Below are positions 1-11,651 of a DNA stretch of 64,000 bases, piece after piece; position 1 is the first letter of the stretch, and each line of letters begins with the position of its first letter. The stretch is from Coffea arabica. Lineage: Eukaryota > Streptophyta > Magnoliopsida > Gentianales > Rubiaceae. Both the position numbers and the translations under genes were made by a program. Location of the stretch: NCBI RefSeq assembly GCF_036785885.1, contig NC_092326.1, forward strand, positions 5,208,001-5,272,000. Reading direction: 5' to 3'. The notes below the pieces were generated by a model, which saw nothing but the letters and a program-made list of their open reading frames with translations, ran no database searches and was not told the origin of the DNA.

Positions 1-192
1 TGTAGAAGCAGCTCTGAATAGTTTAAGACTATCATCTTGGAATGTTAAGAGGTTAAAATGGCCTTCTCTCATTTTTCTGTTGGGATTGTAGCTAGTGATA
101 TGGTATTTGGTAAGTTCTTCTAATGAAAATTTCATCTGAATTTTTGAGATAAAGTTTCTTTCGGAAGTTTCCTTCCATTACTAGGAGTCAAA
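1..192 (+). repeat. Copy of NRPC1 intron 3 segment (matches 13596-13787)
   Basis: These 192 bases match 13596-13787 in the same orientation with three substitutions seen by eye and no indel. In the long gene the matching segment lies inside intron 3, downstream of the exon that ends at 13222. The match stops at a short AGTCAAA stretch, where the minus-strand gypsy sequence begins. The fragment suggests that the window opens inside another, partial NRPC1 copy whose exons 1-3 would lie just upstream of base 1. That last point is inference. Confidence 0.85.
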
Positions 193-848
193 ACCCAAGA
201 ATTTTTCCGAGGTGACTCCAAAAATACATTTTTTGGAGTTTAGCTTCATCCGAGTCTCTCGTAGGATCTCGAGAACTTCCTTCAGGTCGGATATGAAGGT
301 GGAGGTTTTCTGGCTCTTGAGGAGGATGTCGTCCACGTAGGCTTCCACATTCCTTCCTATTTGGAATTTGAAGGCTCGGTTTACCAAACGCTGGTACGTG
401 GTCCCGGCGTTCTTCAACCCAAAGACATGGTAGTGTAGCAGTATACACCTCGATCTGTGTAGAAGACTGTCTTCTCCTTGTCTTCCTCGCTCATCCCAAT
501 CTGATGGTACCCCTTAAAGGCGTCAAAAAAACAAAGGATCTCGTAACCCATAACCGAGTCCACCAGGGTTTCGACTCGGAGTAATGGGTAACAGTACTTG
601 GGACAGGCCTTGTTCAGGTCGGTGAAATCCACGCACATTCTTCAGGTCCCGATGTCCTTCTTGACCATAACCGGGTTAGATAACCACGTCGGGTATTGAA
701 CTTCTTGGATTATCTTGGCGGGAAGGAGTTTGTCCACTTCTTCACCAGCGGCTCGGCTACGTTTCGGGCCGAGGTGCCTTCTCTTCTGCTGAATCGGGCG
801 TGCCTGATGGTCTACATTCAGCTTATGTATCATGAGGTGATGGGGCAC
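190..848 (-). pseudogene. gypsy reverse transcriptase, 3'-truncated
   Basis: Three fragments read on the minus strand. 848-642 has the lead-in to the RT (PARPIQQKRRHLGPKRS, then EEVDKLLPAKIIQEVQYPTW). 638-414 has RT blocks RMCVDFTDLNKACPK and FFDAFKGYHQI. 417-190 has KNAGTTYQRLVNRAF and the catalytic AYVDDILLKS near 329-349. Frames shift between fragments. The sequence ends at KFLGF, where the domain should continue into the connection and RNase H regions. The cut coincides with the junction to the NRPC1 intron copy. Confidence 0.85.
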
Positions 849-996
849 ACTTTGGATCTCGTCGGCAGCCCAGGCAAAGACATCCCGGTACTACTTGAGG
901 AGACCCACTATGTCTTTCTTGATTGAATCCGGTAAATGGACGCCGATGCGGACCGTCTGATCCGACTTTGAAGGGTCCATGGGAATATCCTCTATC

Positions 997-1590
997 TCAT
1001 CTCCAGTCTCTAGCCTCTGGGGCTTCCTGATTTGCTGAGGATCGATACAATCGATTGAAAGGATATTTGTCCTCTTTTCGGACCTGGGCTCGACGTAGAA
1101 GCGGCTTGCAAAGTAGCGAGGTAACACTCTCGCGCTGCACATACATCGCTGCTAACCTCGACGACTCCTGCGGGGTTGGGAACTTAAAACTCAGGTGGTA
1201 CGTGGAATATACCACACGAAGAGCATTAACCGTGGGTCGGCCCATGAGCAAGTTGTAGGGAGAGTCGATTTTGACCATAACAAAATTGACAGGAATGGTT
1301 CGACAGCGAGGGTGGCGACCCACGGTCACTGTTAGGGTCACCACCCCTTCCGAATGCACGACGTGTCCCCCGAACCCTACTAGGGGCATCCTAACGGCGG
1401 ACAACTGTTCTCTTGTCAGGTTCAAACTTTCAAAAGGTCGGAGATACATGACGTCCACCGAACTTCTCGGGTCAACGTAGACCTTCTTAACGATGTAATT
1501 GTTGATGAGGATCTCGATCACCAAAGCTTCATGGCTGCTCGAGGCGGCGGGAATGGGGTCGCTAGGGCCATAAGATATCACTTTGGACAA
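997..1590 (-). pseudogene. gypsy aspartic protease region
   Basis: An open stretch of about 197 codons in the same frame as gag. It contains VYVDPRSSVDVMYL at the place of the retropepsin active site, followed by GFGGHVVHSEGVVTLTVTVG and YNLLMGRPTVNALRVVYSTYH, the flap-to-C-terminal landmarks of gypsy retropepsin-like domains. The catalytic triplet reads D-P-R where D-[ST]-G (or D-P-G in this lineage) is expected, so the enzyme was probably already damaged. It lies between gag and the RT fragments, in the normal gypsy order. Confidence 0.75.
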
Positions 1591-1899
1591 GCGTGAGCTC
1601 GGCTCAGCCTGCTCAGTGTTGGCCTGCCTATAGGTTCTCTTCCGGGAGTTCTGGCTGTCCCCTCCCGTCGGACCTCCGGCAATGGTGTTGATGACCCCAA
1701 CTATGTTCGGTCCATATCCTAACCCGTGGCCTAAGGACCCGTCTGGGAGAGGTCTTTTCGTCGCCCTAGGGTCCTCAGGGGGTCAACAACTGCTACTCGA
1801 CCCTCGTCTGTTTTATCGGCGCCGATCACCTTGGTCATCACGTCGACAGTCGGCGCATTGGTAACCACGATCTTGGCGGATAAACTGTTTCAAGTGTCC

Positions 1900-3237
1900 T
1901 TACTTAATGAGGCGCTCAATCTCCCTCTTGAGGTCATTGCAGTCTTCCGTCTCGTGCCCGATGTCCCGATGGTACAAGCAGTAGAGGTTGGAGTTTCTCT
2001 TATCTCTGCTCCTGGCCATCTTTGAAGGGGCACACCCGAGGTTAATCTGCTCCATGACGGAGAGCACTCGGAATCGGATAGCATTCAAAGGCGTCAGGTC
2101 GGACTCGAGGATAGATGTCTTCCCCGTAGATATCCGATCGAACACACTTCGACGATTCCGGTTGAGGTTTTGAAAGCCACCAACAGCGCCTGCCTCACTT
2201 CAGCCGGATTCCTTCTTCCTTCTAGGATCGGTCCCCGAGCGAGTTTCTTGGACCTCCTTCTTTATTCGGTTGAGGTCTTCGGCTTGTATGCCTTTTTCGA
2301 CCTTCAACCAGAGTTCATGGAGTGTACGGTGATACTTCTTGTGTATCCCTGTGTTAAATACCCCGGCCACGAGTCCGTGGGTGAACGCAGCTATAGTAAC
2401 CTGTTCATTAGGATCTGGTATCTGCACGCTTTTCTCATTGAATCTCTGTACATAGGACCGAAGTGATTCTCCGGGGTTCTGCTGCATATTCAGCAGGTAA
2501 GCCGAAGTTCTAGTTGTAGGTCTGGAGGACACGAATCAGTGGAGAAATCTCTCCACAAACTCTCCTAGGGTGGATATGCTCCTAGGTTCCAGACTCCAGA
2601 ACCATTTTCGAGCTATCCCCTGAAGGAATACTGGAAAAACCCAACATATAACGGGGTCGGGAATGCAATATAATCGAAATGTCGAGATGAAAGCGTGAAT
2701 GTGATCTTCAAGATCACCTCGGCCGTCGTATGGATTTATTGAGGGAAGCTTGAAGTTGGAAGGAAGCCTTTCCTCGTTGATTTCATCCGTGAAGGGTGGG
2801 GCCCTCATATAATCCACCCCAGGCCTCCCGAGATGTCGAGGCTCTTCTTCGCTTCGCCTTCCTAGCAAGTCTCGGGAAAACACCTTTGTGATAGAGGCGA
2901 TTTTGGAAGTAGCTTTAGAAGAGACTCGCTTCGGGGTGCTCCTAATGGAGTGCCTTCCCTCAGATTCCTCATCAGAGAAGTCTTTAGGGGACCCATCTGA
3001 TTTTCTTTTAGAGGATTTGGCCTTTTGTTTGCTTTGTCTCTTGAAATATCTTCCCAACTCTTCAAAGATATTGGGGTTTTCACTTACAAACTCGGCCATA
3101 CGAGCTATGGCTTCTTCGTTTGCGGGCTGAGTTCTAACAGACTCCTGTCCTTCAGAGGCATTCTCCTGTTGGGCTGCAGCACTTTGCTCAGCTCCAATGG
3201 CAAGAGCCTTCCTGCTCCTAGAACGCATAGGTTTCAT
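1900..3237 (-). pseudogene. gypsy gag with degenerate zinc knuckle, nonsense mutations
   Basis: The frame opens at 3237 with a basic leader (MKPMRSRSRK). It continues through the plant retrotransposon gag domain (LPSINPYDGRGDLEDHIHAF, then FPVFLQGIARKWFWSL) to an in-frame stop after FVERFLH near 2535. The same frame resumes at once (VSSRPTTRTSAYLL, then NEQVTIAAFTHGL) and runs to about 2200. A downstream in-frame stretch (2145-1900) carries a cysteine/histidine cluster, YCLYHRDIGHETEDC, like the gag knuckle of this lineage. The first stop looks like an Arg codon turned to TGA, a typical methylation-driven C-to-T change. The product would be the capsid/nucleocapsid of the element and is not expected to be functional. 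Confidence 0.82.
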
Positions 3238-3269
3238 CTTTTGATGTTTTCATTCCCACAGACGACGTC

Positions 3270-3870
3270 AATTGAAGAGATGATTTCTGACCTAACGAAG
3301 TGATTACTGAAGTCGGAGGTGCCCCTGTTTGAAGAGGTCAAAGCGTCCAGATCACCTGCTCAGATACAAAGAAGAGGGGCTGAATCCCTCGGTATAGTTT
3401 TGAAGTTTAAGTTAGTTTGGATAAGAGCGAGTGATATCAGAGAGAGAGTATTAACTTTTTTACCAGAGATTTGGCATCCCCCCTCTCAGAGGGAGTTTCT
3501 GATATTTATAAGAGGCACGAGAGAGGGACTATAGGTACAGGTCCTTAGAAATCCGATACAGGCAGTGTATCCAATTGATTTGACTAGTCCCCAAGGAGGG
3601 GCGTGTCAGAAAAGTCGTCAGAGTCAGGCGGCGCGTGTCAGAGTAGCCATCTATCAGGCGTCAGGTGTGTTAGAGGTCATATCCCATCCCATTCCAGTTC
3701 AAACCCTTAGATGCCACCTCGACGTCACGAGAGACGGCTCGCACCGGGACTAGAACTCAGGTCGGGACCACCTCGGCGATTAGGCGAACGAGGTGGCACC
3801 CATAGGGGTAGCAGAAGGACGAAACCCCAGGTAGTTCGAGCCGAAATGACCATCCTCATATTTTATTATT
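3270..3870 (-). repeat. 5' LTR of the gypsy element (bounds approximate) with PBS
   Basis: Between the gag start and the duplication border lies non-coding, less AT-rich sequence that fits the 5' LTR of the minus-strand element. At 3252-3269 the reverse strand reads like a degenerate plant gypsy primer-binding site (TGACGTCGTCTGTGGGAA; the usual form starts TGGCGCC). A TATA-like motif (CTTATAAATA on the minus strand, about 3505-3515) sits inside and may be the LTR promoter. The outer end near 3860-3870 is a guess, because the partner LTR is missing and no target-site duplication can be checked. Confidence 0.6.
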
Positions 3871-3953
3871 GTTGTTGTTGTTGTTATAAATTTTCTTCCG
3901 TTAAATCTTTCAATTTGGTAAATGTAATGAAAGAACCATTAGAACAAAAAAGA
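3870..3953. other. Short unassigned AT-rich spacer with (TTG)n
   Basis: Sequence between the gypsy LTR and the start of the segmental duplication. It contains a short TTG trinucleotide run at about 3868-3884. No gene is visible. Confidence 0.4.
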
Positions 3954-4621
3954 ACTTCATAAGAGTTTAGCGGACTCTAGCTTTCTCAAAAAGGGAGTCC
4001 ATGTTTAACCATTAAAACATAGTAGGATCCTTGGTATATGATTTAAATGACCTCATAATTGTCTAATAGTTCCAAATAATATAGACAATCTGCAGAAACA
4101 AACAATGTTGTCTTTATTCTTCCAAGATCTCAATCACAATATAAGCGAAAAATATGGAAAGAACGGGGAAACTACATCTAAGATCCACGTAGAAGTTGAA
4201 ACAACTTTCTCGAGTTGAGAACTTCAACAAGATATCTAACTCCACAAATAGCAATGCCAGGCTCTGTTATGCTATTGCTTTTGTGTTATTGTCTGATTAT
4301 TATTTATTACGTTATCCAGCACCAGACAAAAGCACAAAATGAGATCTTATTGAATAAATTTTCAGTTGGACAATCAACACAATATAGCCAGGACTTAAGT
4401 CCTTTGTGTTGTTACTCAAAAGATCATCATATAACCTGAAATGCAAATTACTCTTCTATTGCAATTAGCTTAAAATGTTCTACTATTACATGAATAACAG
4501 GTATTACAATCAAAGTCAAGTTGCAAAATCTCGACCCATGAATTGTAGCACAGGCAAAATTTCCCTCAGTCACCTATGAATTACAAGAAGAAGAAAATGA
4601 AAGTAAAACCAATACCATCGC
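3954..4621. other. Non-coding flank downstream of the lysine-rich gene, copy A
   Basis: No gene is seen. The stretch is collinear with 33803-36093 of copy B except that it lacks the 1.6-kb foldback element. The empty insertion site of that element is at about 4299-4307. Confidence 0.6.
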
Positions 4622-5870
4622 TCATAATTCATCAAACCCTTCAGTTTTCCTCTTTTTCCTCTTTTTCCTCTTTTTCCTCTTTTTCCTCTTTTTCTTTCCA
4701 CTCTGCTCTGCAGAATCACTTCTCTCTCCACCATCAACCTCCCTGCTCTTCCTCTTCTTCCCTTTTTCGCTGCCAACATTTTCTCCATCATCTCCACCCT
4801 CATTCTTTTTTCTCTTCTTTTTCTTATCCTTACTTTTGACACCTTCAACTCCATCCATGTCTCTTTCAATTTCCACAATCTCTTGCTTAGTATTATTCTT
4901 AACCTTATCTATTTCCTCTCTATCTTCACCTCTCCCAATCTTCTCATGTTTCTTCTTTTTCCTTTCCTCCCCAACCCCACTATCAGGGCTTCGCTAAATC
5001 TGTTCTCTCTGCTCACTCCTCACCTCCAATTGGCAATTTTTCTTTCCTTTTTTGCCAATATTTTCTCCATCCTCCTCACCTCATCCTTCTTTTTCTTTTT
5101 CTTATCCTTTCTCTTCACACTTTCACCTTCAACTTCATCACTAATGTTCCTTTCAACTTCCACAATCTCTTGCTTAGCCTTATTCTTACCCTCATCTCTT
5201 TCCTCTGTATCTTCACCTCTTACAATCTTTTCATGTTTCTTCTTTTTCCTTTCGTCCCCAACCCCATCAGGGCTTTGCTCAATCTGTTCTCTCTCCTAAT
5301 TCCTTAACTCCGATTGGCCAGTTCTCTTATCTTTTCTGTTCTTGTCCTAACTTCTCTGTACCTTAACTTTGTCAAGCCTATCTGCTTCTTGGCCAATCTT
5401 CAACAAGCCTTCAGTGTTCGGCTCAAATTCGGATTTTTCTTATGTTTTCCCTTCTTTTCCGACCTTTTTACGGCGTTAACTTCATCAATCCCTCCTTTAT
5501 CCTTCTCAATCTTTAACGGTTCTTCATCATTTACCTCTAATTCGCGATTTTTCTTCCGCTTGCCCTTACTTTCTACATTCTTGATCTTTTCTTCATCTAG
5601 GTTTTTGTCAACGGTGGCTAAAGTTTCAGTCTTTGTATCAACAACAAGAGGTTGAGATGCCTTATGTTTGCGATTCGAATGGGGCGCTTTTAGCTCCTTG
5701 TGGAATTGAACCAAGTTGTCGAAGGCATCAGAAGCACGTTTCAGATACACGCGGACGGCATCGGAAGCTCCGTTCTCCTCTTCCAAGGAGGCGAAGGCGG
5801 AGAGGTTTTTGGCTGCTGAAGATAGAGAGACTGGCTTTGTTGATACCACTTGGCCTGTGATAGTCTTCAT
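4622..5870 (-). pseudogene. Lysine-rich plant protein, copy A, disrupted
   Basis: The frame starts at 5870 (MKTITGQVVSTKPVSLSSAA). It has a folded-looking N-terminal part of about 80 residues (ASLEEENGASDAVRVYLKRA, FHKELKAP), then a long tail very rich in Lys, Glu and Arg that ends in FDEL at 4622. The tail would be nuclear or nucleolar by composition, which is inference; the family has no function I can name. Compared with copy B, one base is missing near 5432, shifting the frame. Three further in-frame stops appear in the tail near 5348, 5297 and 4995. I therefore call it a pseudogene, although the N-terminal 140 codons remain open. The gene is divergent to NRPC1, and a hAT MITE sits just upstream of its ATG. 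Confidence 0.72.
4646..4695. repeat. 9-bp tandem repeat (TTTTTCCTC)n in the Lys/Arg tail
   Basis: About five units of TTTTTCCTC, read on the minus strand as repeated Lys-Arg-Lys triplets near the C-terminus of the lysine-rich protein. Copy B has only about two units at the matching place (about 36118-36135). The array has therefore expanded in A or contracted in B without changing the frame. Confidence 0.85.
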
Positions 5871-5938
5871 TGGAATTTGACTATTTTGATACCTTTTGGG
5901 GTTAATTTAGCTGCGATTTAGGGTTTAAGGGGTTTTCG

Positions 5939-6531
5939 TCGAGGTGGCGATCTGTTCAAATCGCGTTGGCGGGTCGGATTGAGACTTGGATATAATAAAA
6001 AATCCCGTTGACTCGAACTCGAAAATTTTGGATTGGATTAGCGAGTCAATATGAAATGATTCAAAATTTAATTTTAATTTATTAATTTATCACTGTATTT
6101 TTTTATAAAACCAATTTCACACAAGATTAATTACATAATCAAGTAATAAAATTTTAAATAAATAATTCCAAATCAAATATAAAATAAAAATAATATAAAA
6201 GTAAAAAATAATATAATACAGTATTTATTCAAATGTAATAATTTTACCTTCACACAGGTTAAATAAATTCATTTAAGATTAAGTAATTAATGTCTTTGAA
6301 AAAAAAAGAATAACTTAGTTTAGTTAGATAAAATAATTTTTATGTTTATCAAATTATTTTTACTTCATAAACGGATTATCGGATCACCTACGGGTTGATT
6401 CGAATTCGACTCGTTTTCTTTTCAGGATTCATCGGGTTTTACCCGATTTTGATCCGAACCTGCGAGACCTCAATTAAAATCCATTAATTTTGCGTTAAAT
6501 TCATGCGTCATGTCAAAAATTGCCACCGCTA
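5939..6531. mobile_element. hAT-type MITE, 593 bp, perfect 8-bp TSD (copy A)
   Basis: The ends read TCGAGGTGGCGA on the left and, inverted, TAGCGGTGGCAA on the right. They are flanked by a perfect direct repeat GGTTTTCG at 5931-5938 and 6532-6539. An 8-bp target duplication with these ends fits the hAT superfamily. The interior is GGGT/GACCCG-rich near the ends and AT-rich in the middle, with no coding capacity. It sits about 60 bp upstream of the ATG of the lysine-rich gene, in its promoter or 5' leader. The same insertion is in copy B (37383-37976), so it predates the segmental duplication. A relative lies at 8505-9205. Confidence 0.85.
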
Positions 6532-6539
6532 GGTTTTCG

Positions 6540-7929
6540 AAGGTGAAGTCAATCGGGGTCGAAGACAATGACATTTGGTTTCTCGGACCCTCAGCCAAGA
6601 CCGGAATCTCAAACGGATCAGACCCAATAAAACAAGAATTGCTAAAGAAGGGCAAAAATTTTTCTGAATGAAAATGTAACACGTTAAAATAAATTTCCCG
6701 CTGCAAAAATAGGAAATAGGAAACTTTGGAGTCAATAGCATGTACAAGTTTGATAAGACCATTGAAATGGACACGGGATCTTGGGTCTTACTCAAAAAAA
6801 AAAAAAAAAGTATACGTTGTCATACGTACAATCATGAATGTGATACATATTTACATATACCAATTGATTTAGGACTCTCTTGATGGAATACACTTGAGTA
6901 ATAACAAGTAATACTGATATCTTGCTCAATTTCATGTTAGCATCACATATTATAAGATACAGAATAAAATATAAATTTATGTTGAATTATCTTCTAAACT
7001 TCACCCTTACAAAATGGAGAAAAATTAAAACACAAACCAAAGGGGGAGAAAGGGAAAATTTTCAATTATATCATGTCAATTGGTCATTCTTCTCAATAAT
7101 AAATATAAAACTGTTTTCAACTTTCTTACAAAATAATAGATAACATGTATCTTAAAAAATGTTATTACTTTTCTCCTATTCTTAATGTAACAACGTTAAT
7201 TTTGTAATTATGAATGGACTGAATATATAACGTATGAAGGGAATGTTTGGTTGAATGATAAGATAGAAGAGATTATGAATGACAAGTTTTGAAAATAAAG
7301 TTGTATATCTTACTTATACAAAGTTTTAAAAAAAATACAAAGGTGTATGCTTGTGTTTATTTACTTTAAATTACACATTTATCTTGTTTCATGTTTTCCA
7401 TTTACTCAAAATCTTACATTGATACCTTTCTCATCTCTTTTCATCTTGAAATTTTTATTATTTTATCTAAAGAAAGCTACTATTAGAAAACTTCCTCCTC
7501 AATTTTCATCTTGAATTCTTATTTTTTTCTCCACTTAATATTCCTGTTATTTTCTCTAGAGCATTAGATTTACTCTTTGGAGGGTTAGAAGGCATCTAAA
7601 CTCCTTACATATTAAACTTCCATAAAATTTCAATATCAAAGATTAAAATGAACACAAAAATTTAGAAAATTCATTAGCTATTTTTGGTACAAAGTTCTTT
7701 TATCTTTCTATTTGCTTAAAAGGGGGGTGAGGAAAATAAGAATAATGTATTTAAGGCAATTCCGTTTGTTAGACTCGATCCCGCAACCGCCTTCGACGAT
7801 TGAAAACAGAGCTAATAGAACCCCACAACGTTCTCACTCCACCAGCACACCGTCTTGAAAACTAGGTCAACCGTTTGCACAAATTTTTAGTTCAGCTATT
7901 GACTTTATATGCTGCCTCTGCCAGCTTTA
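6540..7929. other. Intergenic/promoter region, copy A
   Basis: AT-rich sequence between the lysine-rich gene and NRPC1, collinear with 37985-39380 of copy B. No open frame looks real. It contains poly(A) near 6787-6804 and no other landmark I can support. In the ancestral arrangement it is the shared divergent upstream region of both genes. Confidence 0.6.
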
Positions 7930-8504
7930 GGCTTCATTTGGATAGAAAGAAAAGGACAGAAAAGAAATGATTCTGAGAGAAACCCGTACCGTTTCATTCA
8001 TTTGGGAGTTTTAAGATGGACAGAAGAGAAAAGGAAAGAACGGATAAGATTCCCTCCAACTGGTGAAAATTTTTTCGGCCCAAAAGTGGGAAGAAAAGGA
8101 CGGAAATAACTTGGGCGCCAAAAGACATTTCTAATATGACAATTTTGTCCTTTAAAAGTTGATACAAAAATTCATTATACCCAATATATCCTAAAGTTCA
8201 TTTGTAAAACCACCGGTGCAAGGCTTTCTCAGCTCTTACTTTCAATCAATGTTTTCAAATCCGGATCGGACCGGTCGGTTCGGCCGATTCGATCGCAAAC
8301 CGGACATGTGTCCGGTCCGGTTCATAGCCTTTGTTGACCTAAACCAAAAACCGGTCAAAATTGCAAAAAATCGTAAAAACCGTTAAAATCGGTTCAACCC
8401 GTGAACCGCGGTTCTCCAATTTTTGACCGAATTTTCAATTTTGACCGCAATTGTCTAAACCTAATCTTCACTTCTTCAGTCATCAGTTCACTCTTCTCTT
8501 CAGT

Positions 8505-9205
8505 TAGGGGTGGCAAACGGGTCGGGTTCGGGTTGGCGGGTCGGGTTAAGGCTTAAGTATAACAAAGAACCTGCTGACCCGAACCCGACCCGTCAATCCG
8601 AAACGAGTCAGGGTACCTGACACGAACTCGAAAATTTCGGGTTGACGGGTTGACCCAAAATGACCCGAAACTTAATTTTAATTTATTAATTTATCACTAT
8701 AATTTCTAATAAAATCAATTTTTCACAAAATTAATTACATCATCAAGTAACAAAAATTTAAATAAATAATTTCAAACCAAATCTAAAATAAATTAAACAC
8801 CATAAAAGTGTTTTATCTCAAACCAAATATAAAATAAATTAAAATAACATAAAAGTAAAAAATAACATAATATATTATTTGTCCAAATATAATAATTTTA
8901 ACTTCACACAAGTTAAATAAATTCATTTAGAATTAAGTAATTAATGCCTTTGGAAAAAAAGAATGATTTAGTTTAGTTAAATAAAATAATTTTTATGTTT
9001 ATTAAATTAGTTTTAATTCGTAAACGGGTCACATCGGGTCATATCAGGTCACCACGAGTTGATTCGAAATTGACCTGTTTTCTTTTCGGATTCATCGAGT
9101 TCGACCCAATTCTGACCCGAACTCCCAAAACCTCAACCCAAATCCATTAATTTCGTGTTAGATTCGTATCGTGTTTTCGAATCGTGTTAGGAATTGCCAC
9201 CACTA
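8505..9205. mobile_element. hAT-type MITE, 701 bp, third level of nesting
   Basis: The ends are TAGGGGTGGCAA on the left and, inverted, TAGTGGTGGCAA on the right. The flanks TCTTCAGT (8497-8504) and TCTTCAGA (9206-9213) match at seven of eight bases. The interior resembles the 593-bp MITE at 5939-6531 (GGGTCGGGTT-rich near the left end, AT-rich core with AATAATTTTTATGTTTAT, GACCCGA near the right end). It is the same family, inserted independently. No coding capacity. Confidence 0.8.
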
Positions 9206-11202
9206 TCTTCAGACTTCACGACGCTCTTCGCTTTGCCGCTTCAGTCTTCGCCGCTGCTTCAGCTTAATTCATTTGTTTCGATTCTTATTTCTCAGCTGCT
9301 ACCCAGCAATTCATCTCAACTGGGTTTTGGTTGTCCCTTTTTCCCTTTTTTTTCCTTTCATCTTCGCCGCTTCACGTTTGGTTATTGGGTTTGTAGCCTT
9401 CACCGGTTCATAGCCTTCCGTCCCCTCGGCCCTCTTTCGTCCCCTTCGCCGGTTTCGCTTCAACTCAATTCATCTTCGCCGGTTCATAGCCTTCGCCGCT
9501 TCACGACACTCTTCGCCGCCGCTTCATTTCTCAGCTGCTACCCATCTCAGCTTATACCAGGTTTGTTTATCCTTTTTCCCTTTTTTTTTTCCTTTTGTTG
9601 TTGATTACTGGGTTTTGGTTGCCCTTCCGTCCCCTCGGCCCTCTGTATAATGTATATGTACTGCTATAATTTTTGGGCATATGATCCTTATTAACTTGGC
9701 ATTGCAGCAGCGACTAAATGATTATATTATAAGCTGATCAGCCTAAATCATTTTTTTTTTGGTTTGTCCTCAAATTAGATAAGCTGTCAGTCTGTTTGTC
9801 CTGCAGTTTTCGTTTTTTTTTTTTTGACTCGGTAGATAATTTGGTTGCCCTGTTGTTTAAGTTGCGCCGCTGGTGAAACCGGAACTTAATTGGGAGGTAG
9901 ACTCCCTGTTAATGTTTTTGGCCGACAATCAAAAATGTCAATTAATTAGTGGTCAGGTATCAGATGTTGGAACTAAACTGTACTTCACTGCTAAATTCCA
10001 CCAACGGCCTCAGTAAAAGTCTTTTCTTTTGGTATTATCTGAAAACTGGATTAAAAAAAAGAAAAAAAAAAGTCCTCGGTCTTTCAGTTGGACAGCCTAT
10101 CATATGGTCCCTTCTGTCACTTAATTCAGTAATTGATAATTGATAACCATGTCATTGTGGAGTTGTATTATAATTTGATATTGAAGCATGTAGAAAGTTT
10201 CCCTTGCTTCAAGTACTTCCATTTGGTGAATTGGGATGAATTTTTGACACGTTTGGTTACTTGGTCAAGTGAAGTGAGAATTTGACAGAAGCTTCCAAAA
10301 CATGTTTTTCAGTTGTTGAACAAATCTTCTTGTTTGTCTTGTCAGGTTAATATAACAGGTTAACATAGATATAATAACCATGACTCTTTCAGTAATAATC
10401 TCATACTACCATTTATCATAGTTGCCAGTCTTTCAATCTTTAGTTGTTATAGGTAAACACGTAATCCTATAATTAGAAAACTTTATTAACCAAAGTGCAG
10501 TGACACAAAGATTCTATGATGAAACAGAATTTGATTTTCTGTACAGCAAGGTTCTTTTCTTTCTTTAGCCAAAGCTTTTTCTGCTTCTGTCTATAAGACA
10601 AAATGTTTACACATATCCGGTTTCTGTCCTTTTGGTTTATATTCTTCAAATCATCTTTTCTACAATCCACCATTAGTGTATTTCGCAGAAGCTCAAATGC
10701 TACTCCACTTATTAAATAATATAAGTCCCTTGCTAGGCTCTTGCTACTAAATCATTCCGTGACCTCCTGTTTCTGAAAGGTAAACAACCAAATCTATTGT
10801 TGACTAATTAGAGCTCATTAAATTATGCACAACCTACAGTTGGAAAACTATTATGTCTACATATTAAGACTGCTGTCTACTACCAAACATGTACAAGGAG
10901 TCTGAATACTAGAGAAGCAACCAAAAGCTGCCAGGTGTAACCAAGAATGTTAGAATATAAATTCTATCCTAGGGTAGAATTACTTCAGAATCTTTGCAGT
11001 GCCAAATCCAGAGTAGAATTACTTCAGAATCTGGATTTCCATCTTAGCAGTGCCAAATCACTAACAGGAGATGCAGATTAGGATATGTATATATATTATT
11101 TATTTATTTATTTATTGAACCAGGGTTGAACCGGTCCGACCGGTTGAACCTCGATTCTTTCACTTCACCGGTTCGCTTGACGGTCCGGGTTTTAAAACAT
11201 TG
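9206..11202. other. Interior of the hAT-like element, no gene seen
   Basis: Pyrimidine-rich and CTTCGCCG-repeating sequence at about 9210-9620, then ordinary AT-rich DNA. Several open frames exist, but none has a recognisable domain or likely composition. A short direct repeat (gtagaattacttcagaatct) occurs at about 10974 and 11013. Confidence 0.4.
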
Positions 11203-11651
11203 CTTTCATTCCTTGCAACTAGATTCACCTGGCTTTCTTCCGTTCAACACCGACAATTCAATACAAAAGGTATTTCTTTAACTCAATCTCTTCTTTCTTT
11301 CTTTCTTTGTTCAATCTTCTCAAGAATTATGAAAAAAGGATTTTTTGTGTAGATTGTTATTGTTTATATTCTAAATTTTTTTGTTCATTTTCTGTCATAA
11401 AATTCTTGTCCACGAGAAATCTTGATTTTTATATTATTGATTTGTGATTATATCGTGCATGGTTATGGTAAATGTAAGTTTCAGTGGTGATACATGAATA
11501 TGAAATTTAAATGCATACATTCTGTTTGTTTATTTGTCTGTGTAAGCTTCAAAATATTGTATAATGATGAATACAGAGTGTTTGGCTGATGTCAATATTT
11601 GTCAAAGTGTGGCCATGTAAACTTTTGTGTAATGTTTGTTAATTCTTCTAG

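Larger units (their letters stand above)
186..3870 (-). mobile_element. Truncated, decayed Ty3/gypsy LTR retrotransposon (Tat-like)
   Basis: Read on the minus strand the order is LTR (about 3870-3270), degenerate primer-binding site (3269-3252), gag (3237 to about 1900), protease (1590-997) and reverse transcriptase (848 to about 190). The element stops in the RT just after the YVDD block, at the junction with the NRPC1 intron copy. RNase H, integrase and the second LTR are absent, so it cannot move. Gag and protease keep one frame relative to 3237 but are broken by stops. The first RT blocks are shifted by one base, and the YVDD part is back in the gag frame. The gag and RT wording (FTDLNKACPK) fits plant Tat-type gypsy elements. 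Subfamily assignment is inference. Confidence 0.88.
8247..11202. mobile_element. Nested non-autonomous hAT-like element, 2956 bp
   Basis: The ends are CAATGTTTTCAAATCCGGAT at 8247 and, inverted from 11202, CAATGTTTTAAAACCCGGAC, with further GGACCGGTCGG-type repeats inside each end. The flanking 8-mers CTTTCAAT (8239-8246) and CTTTCATT (11203-11210) differ at one base, fitting an aged 8-bp hAT target duplication. The element lies within the Harbinger-like insertion, so it jumped in later. No transposase frame is visible. A smaller hAT MITE (8505-9205) is nested within it. Confidence 0.78.

Noticed and set aside
4883..5655. Plus-strand hydrophobic frames over copy A of the lysine-rich gene
   Set aside because: Same antisense effect; no real membrane protein is suggested.
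9194..9604. 136-codon frame rich in Ser, Phe and Pro
   Set aside because: Arises from CTTCGCCG-type pyrimidine-rich repeats inside the nested hAT element; no protein-like pattern.
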